Below, one piece after another: positions 12,230 to 14,526 of a stretch of 14,526 bases of DNA (positions are counted from its first letter, which is position 1; each line of letters opens with the position of its first letter). The DNA is from an uncultured Collinsella sp. (lineage in GTDB: Bacteria > Actinomycetota > Coriobacteriia > Coriobacteriales > Coriobacteriaceae): positions 1 through 14,526 of the forward strand of contig URBS01000046.1 in assembly GCA_900546085.1 (NCBI GenBank), in the 5' to 3' direction. The translations under genes were made by a program, and so were the position numbers. The notes below the pieces were generated by a model, which saw only the letters and a program-made list of their open reading frames with translations, searched no databases and had not been told where the DNA came from.

Positions 12230-13425
12230 GCCGCGTAAGCCCCCTTGTCAGAGATGGCGTAGTGACGGGCAGAGCCCTCGCCCAGCCAGCCGTTCATCTT
12301 GGCAATGAAGGTGTCGACCAGATCGAGCGGCACGAAGGCCTGGATGGTGCCACCAAAGCCGCCACCGTGGATACGGACGGCGCCGCGGCCGTCGAGCACG
12401 TGCTCGGCCAGCGCCAGGGCATACATGGAAGGCTGCTCGGAACCCAGCTTGGCAACAACATTCTGCAGGTACATGGCAGAGCTGGCGCCGGACTCGCGCG
12501 TCAGGACCAGGAACTGGTCAATGTCGCCAGCGTTCAGGGCTGCCCAGCGCTTGTCGACCAGGCCGTTCTCGTACCAGTAGTGAACGGCACGCAGGCAAGC
12601 GCGGTCGCCCAGCTTGGCGCGCAGCTCGGGGAGCTTGGCGTCAAAGTCGGCAACGTTGACCTCGCACAGGCGTGCCTTGCCAAACTCGGCGGCGACGTCT
12701 TGCATCTCGCACGGAACAGCGGCGTAGTCGTCGGTGGCAGCCACGTGATCGGCGCCGACCTTAACGAGCACGAGCGCGTAGCCGTGATCCTCAAAGTTGA
12801 GCTTGAGCTTCTGAGTCTTAGGCTGAGCCTGGTCCTCAAAGTCCATGTAGGCAAGGCCGCCCAGGCACACAGCGGCCTGGTCCATCAGACCGCAGGGCTT
12901 ACCGTAATAGTTGTTCTCGGTGTGCTGGCTCATCTGGGCGAGCGCGACGGGCTCAATGGCGGGCGCGCCCCAGAGCGTCTCCATGGCACGACCGTACGCG
13001 GCCTCGACAGCGGCGGAGCTAGAAAGGCCGCCACCCGAGGGGACGGAGCAGGTAAAGGCAAAGTCGAAGCCCTTGGGCTCAACACCAAGCGCTGCGATCT
13101 CGTGGGCCATACCACGAACGAGGCTTGCGGACGTGCCTTTCTCGGACTCCTGAACATCCAGTGTGTCGAGCGTGATCTCAAACGTAGGATAGCCCTCGTC
13201 GGCGACGCGGACCTTGTTGGAATCGGTCGCCACGGCAATGCCGTCGACGGCGACATCGAGCGAGCCGGCGATAACGTGGCCACCCTCGTGGTCGGTGTGG
13301 TTGCCGCTGATCTCGGAGCGGCCGGGCGCGTGCACATAGAGCACCTGGCGGTCGCCGATGGGGCCAAACTCCTCCTCAAACAGCTTGGTGAGCGTGGCGA
13401 GTGTCTTTTCGTCGGGGGTGGTCAT
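12220..13425 (-). CDS. galK: Galactokinase (GHMP kinase family)
   Basis: Phosphorylates galactose at C1 with ATP, the first step of the Leloir pathway. The 401 residues carry the three GHMP motifs. APGRSEISGNHTDHEGG (33-49) contains the substrate loop and Arg36. VPSGGGLSSSAA (128-139) is the ATP-binding loop. IHGGGFGGTIQAF is near the C-terminus, and Asp182 in CGLMDQ is the expected catalytic base. The first motif differs from the textbook GR.N.IGEH.DY. I recall this EI.GNHTDH form from clostridial-type GalK proteins, so it is a lineage feature and not decay. The start at 13425 is chosen because AAGGAAAGGA (13431-13440) lies 5 bases upstream; an in-frame ATG 25 codons further upstream would run through the operator region. 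First gene of galK-galT; three repeated operator-like sites lie upstream. Confidence 0.95.
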   Translation of the reverse strand: MTTPDEKTLATLTKLFEEEFGPIGDRQVLYVHAPGRSEISGNHTDHEGGHVIAGSLDVAVDGIAVATDSNKVRVADEGYPTFEITLDTLDVQESEKGTSASLVRGMAHEIAALGVEPKGFDFAFTCSVPSGGGLSSSAAVEAAYGRAMETLWGAPAIEPVALAQMSQHTENNYYGKPCGLMDQAAVCLGGLAYMDFEDQAQPKTQKLKLNFEDHGYALVLVKVGADHVAATDDYAAVPCEMQDVAAEFGKARLCEVNVADFDAKLPELRAKLGDRACLRAVHYWYENGLVDKRWAALNAGDIDQFLVLTRESGASSAMYLQNVVAKLGSEQPSMYALALAEHVLDGRGAVRIHGGGFGGTIQAFVPLDLVDTFIAKMNGWLGEGSARHYAISDKGAYAAWL

Positions 13426-13465
13426 AGGGGTCCTTTCCTTGACGCGGGAGAGACTGATCCGTGTC

Positions 13466-13483
13466 GTTAATGAGTACGTTAAC
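13466..13483. promoter_or_regulatory. galK/regulator operator-like site 1
   Basis: GTTAATGAGTACGTTAAC, whose complement is GTTAACGTACTCATTAAC, is a dyad of GTTAA and TTAAC around 8 bases. It lies 41-58 bases upstream of the galK start codon, where the promoter or transcript start would be expected. Confidence 0.6.
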
Positions 13484-13535
13484 AATTTTGAGCACCACAA
13501 ACCAGACGGTCGCGGCGCCGCACGTTAATGGGTAT

Positions 13536-13552
13536 GGTAACGTACTCATAAC
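13536..13552. promoter_or_regulatory. galK/regulator operator-like site 2
   Basis: GGTAACGTACTCATAAC, the inverted orientation of site 1 with one base missing and one base changed. The neighbouring CGTTAATGGG (13523-13532) is a further partial match. Confidence 0.55.
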
Positions 13553-13601
13553 ACAACGCATATCTATTTTTGAGAATCTGGTAATCGGTAGATTTTCGGC
13601 C

Positions 13602-13610
13602 GTGAACGGT
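13602..13610 (+). promoter_or_regulatory. GTGAACGGT motif in the galK/regulator gap
   Basis: Exact copy of the nine-base word found upstream of lacE, lacF and lacA. Here it is enclosed by CGGCC (13597-13601) and GGCCG (13613-13617), an extra 5-base dyad around it. Confidence 0.5.
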
Positions 13611-13654
13611 GTGGCCGTATGGACATATGGAGCAAAAGAACCGCTGATAGAAAA

Positions 13655-13670
13655 AGTAGAGTACGTTAAC
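13655..13670. promoter_or_regulatory. galK/regulator operator-like site 3
   Basis: GTAGAGTACGTTAAC at 13656-13670 (preceded by A). The 12-base core GAGTACGTTAAC (13659-13670) is identical to 13472-13483 of site 1. It is about 95 bases upstream of the divergent regulator start, so it could serve autoregulation. Confidence 0.6.
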
Positions 13671-13764
13671 ATGCGTCCGACGATAGCGGGCCTCGGCGCG
13701 GGGTGTGTTTCTGCCCGGGCTGGCATTCACGCTATTCAGATCTCGCAAGGGTGAAGGTGATCCT

Positions 13765-14526
13765 GTGGCAAGGCGTCCGTCCAACGATACAGGTACGCGT
13801 CCGGTTTCCATGGCCGACGTTGCCCGCGCTGCCGGTGTTTCGCAGCAGACGGTTTCGCGCGTTGCCAACGGCCTTCCTAACGTCAACGAGCAGACGCGCC
13901 AGCGCGTGCAGGCCGCGATGCAAGAGCTCGGCTTTCGTCCGAGTTATGCCGGTCGCTCGCTGCGCGACGGCCGTTACCATTCGGTCGGCCTGTGCGTCAA
14001 CGATGTCACCAAGTTTGGCAACCTCTCAATGATCGACGGCATCGCCAGCGCTGCTCGCGAGCATAATTGCGCCATCACGCTGGTCGAGATGTCCAAGACC
14101 GAGGAATTCTCGCTTGCCGAGGCAACGCGTCGTATGGCCGCGCTGCCCGTGGACGGCATCATCATCGGCATGAGCCGTATGGCGCCCGATTTTGAGACGT
14201 TTGATCCACTGCCGGGCATTGGCACGGTCATCGTTACCATGTATGCGCATCCGCGCGTGACCACAGTCGATTCCGACCATTACGGCTGCTCGCTGTTGCT
14301 TATGGACCATCTGTTTGAGCTGGGGCACGAGCAGATTCGCTATATTGGCGGCCCGTCGTTCTCGGTCGACGAGCAATTTCGTCGCGCCGGTTGGCAGGAT
14401 GCGCTCGAGCGTAAACACATCGAGCCGGCAGAGCCGCTCGAGGGCGACTGGTCTGCTAACAGCGGTTACGAGGCCGGCAGGTACCTGGCCGAGCATGACC
14501 GCGCCATGACGGCGATTTACGCGGCA
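13765..14526 (+). CDS. LacI-family transcriptional regulator, probable galactose regulator (3' end outside window)
   Basis: An open frame of 254 codons runs to the last base without a stop, so the C-terminal quarter is missing. The GTG start at 13765 is preceded by AAGGTG (13754-13759) with a 5-base spacer. The first ATG in frame (13810, residue 16) would start at the very edge of the helix-turn-helix and has no such site. The HTH is VSMADVARAAGVSQQTVSRV (14-33), the hinge helix is near YAGRSLRDGR (61-70), and the effector domain follows. It shares many positions with the regulator at 4093, including ALPVDG, RM..DF.TF.PLPG and VTM, so the two are paralogues. Divergence from galK and three repeated dyads in the gap suggest that it represses galK-galT and itself, probably in response to galactose. 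It would be a functional analogue of GalR; the effector is inferred. Confidence 0.88.
   Translation, partial: MARRPSNDTGTRPVSMADVARAAGVSQQTVSRVANGLPNVNEQTRQRVQAAMQELGFRPSYAGRSLRDGRYHSVGLCVNDVTKFGNLSMIDGIASAAREHNCAITLVEMSKTEEFSLAEATRRMAALPVDGIIIGMSRMAPDFETFDPLPGIGTVIVTMYAHPRVTTVDSDHYGCSLLLMDHLFELGHEQIRYIGGPSFSVDEQFRRAGWQDALERKHIEPAEPLEGDWSANSGYEAGRYLAEHDRAMTAIYAA

Noticed and set aside
10556..13470. Long plus-strand open frames (10556-12238 and 12091-13470) opposite galT and galK
   Set aside because: Same mirror-frame effect; the translations look like low-information sequence and no ribosome site supports the starts.

Overview
The window looks like a chromosomal segment of a high-GC actinobacterium, most plausibly a gut coriobacterium of the Collinsella type. 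This rests on GC-rich third codon positions, GTG/ATG starts with strong AGGAG-type ribosome sites, and lactose genes of the Gram-positive PTS/tagatose-6-phosphate kind. The taxon is an inference; no rRNA or marker gene is present. There is no transposase, integrase, phage gene, CRISPR array or tRNA.

Layout. Bases 1-99 hold the last 32 codons of a plus-strand gene whose C-terminus resembles the LacI-family regulator further along. Bases 113-336 hold three palindromic repeat units, followed by a terminator that serves the minus-strand unit lacE-lacG (lactose PTS EIICB and 6-phospho-beta-galactosidase, 3735 down to 454). Diverging from lacE is a LacI-family regulator (4093-5097), followed by lacF (PTS EIIA) with a strong terminator. 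A REP-like inverted repeat and an unrecognised five-helix membrane protein (5907-6920, own -10 box and terminator) separate lacF from a plus-strand cluster lacA-lacB-lacX-lacC. That cluster is interrupted by a 373-base gap containing a roughly 105-base imperfect hairpin. A shared bidirectional terminator (about 10511-10553) separates lacC from a converging minus-strand galK-galT operon. A further LacI-family regulator diverges from galK and runs off the end of the window.

How the genes work together. EIIA/EIICB import lactose (and possibly galactose) as the 6-phosphate, LacG releases galactose-6-phosphate, LacAB isomerises it to tagatose-6-phosphate and LacC phosphorylates that to tagatose-1,6-bisphosphate. 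The aldolase LacD is not in the window. GalK and GalT begin the Leloir route for unphosphorylated galactose; galE is not in the window. LacX is an aldose-1-epimerase relative that probably handles anomers.

Regulation is the least described part. A short motif, (A/G)TGAACGGT, occurs five times and only between genes, in four different regions. A 17-18-base motif (GTTAACGTACTCATTAAC and variants) occurs three times between galK and its divergent regulator. I see an unusually rich sugar-regulon architecture plus several uncharacterised repeats, rather than a wholly new enzymatic or defence system.
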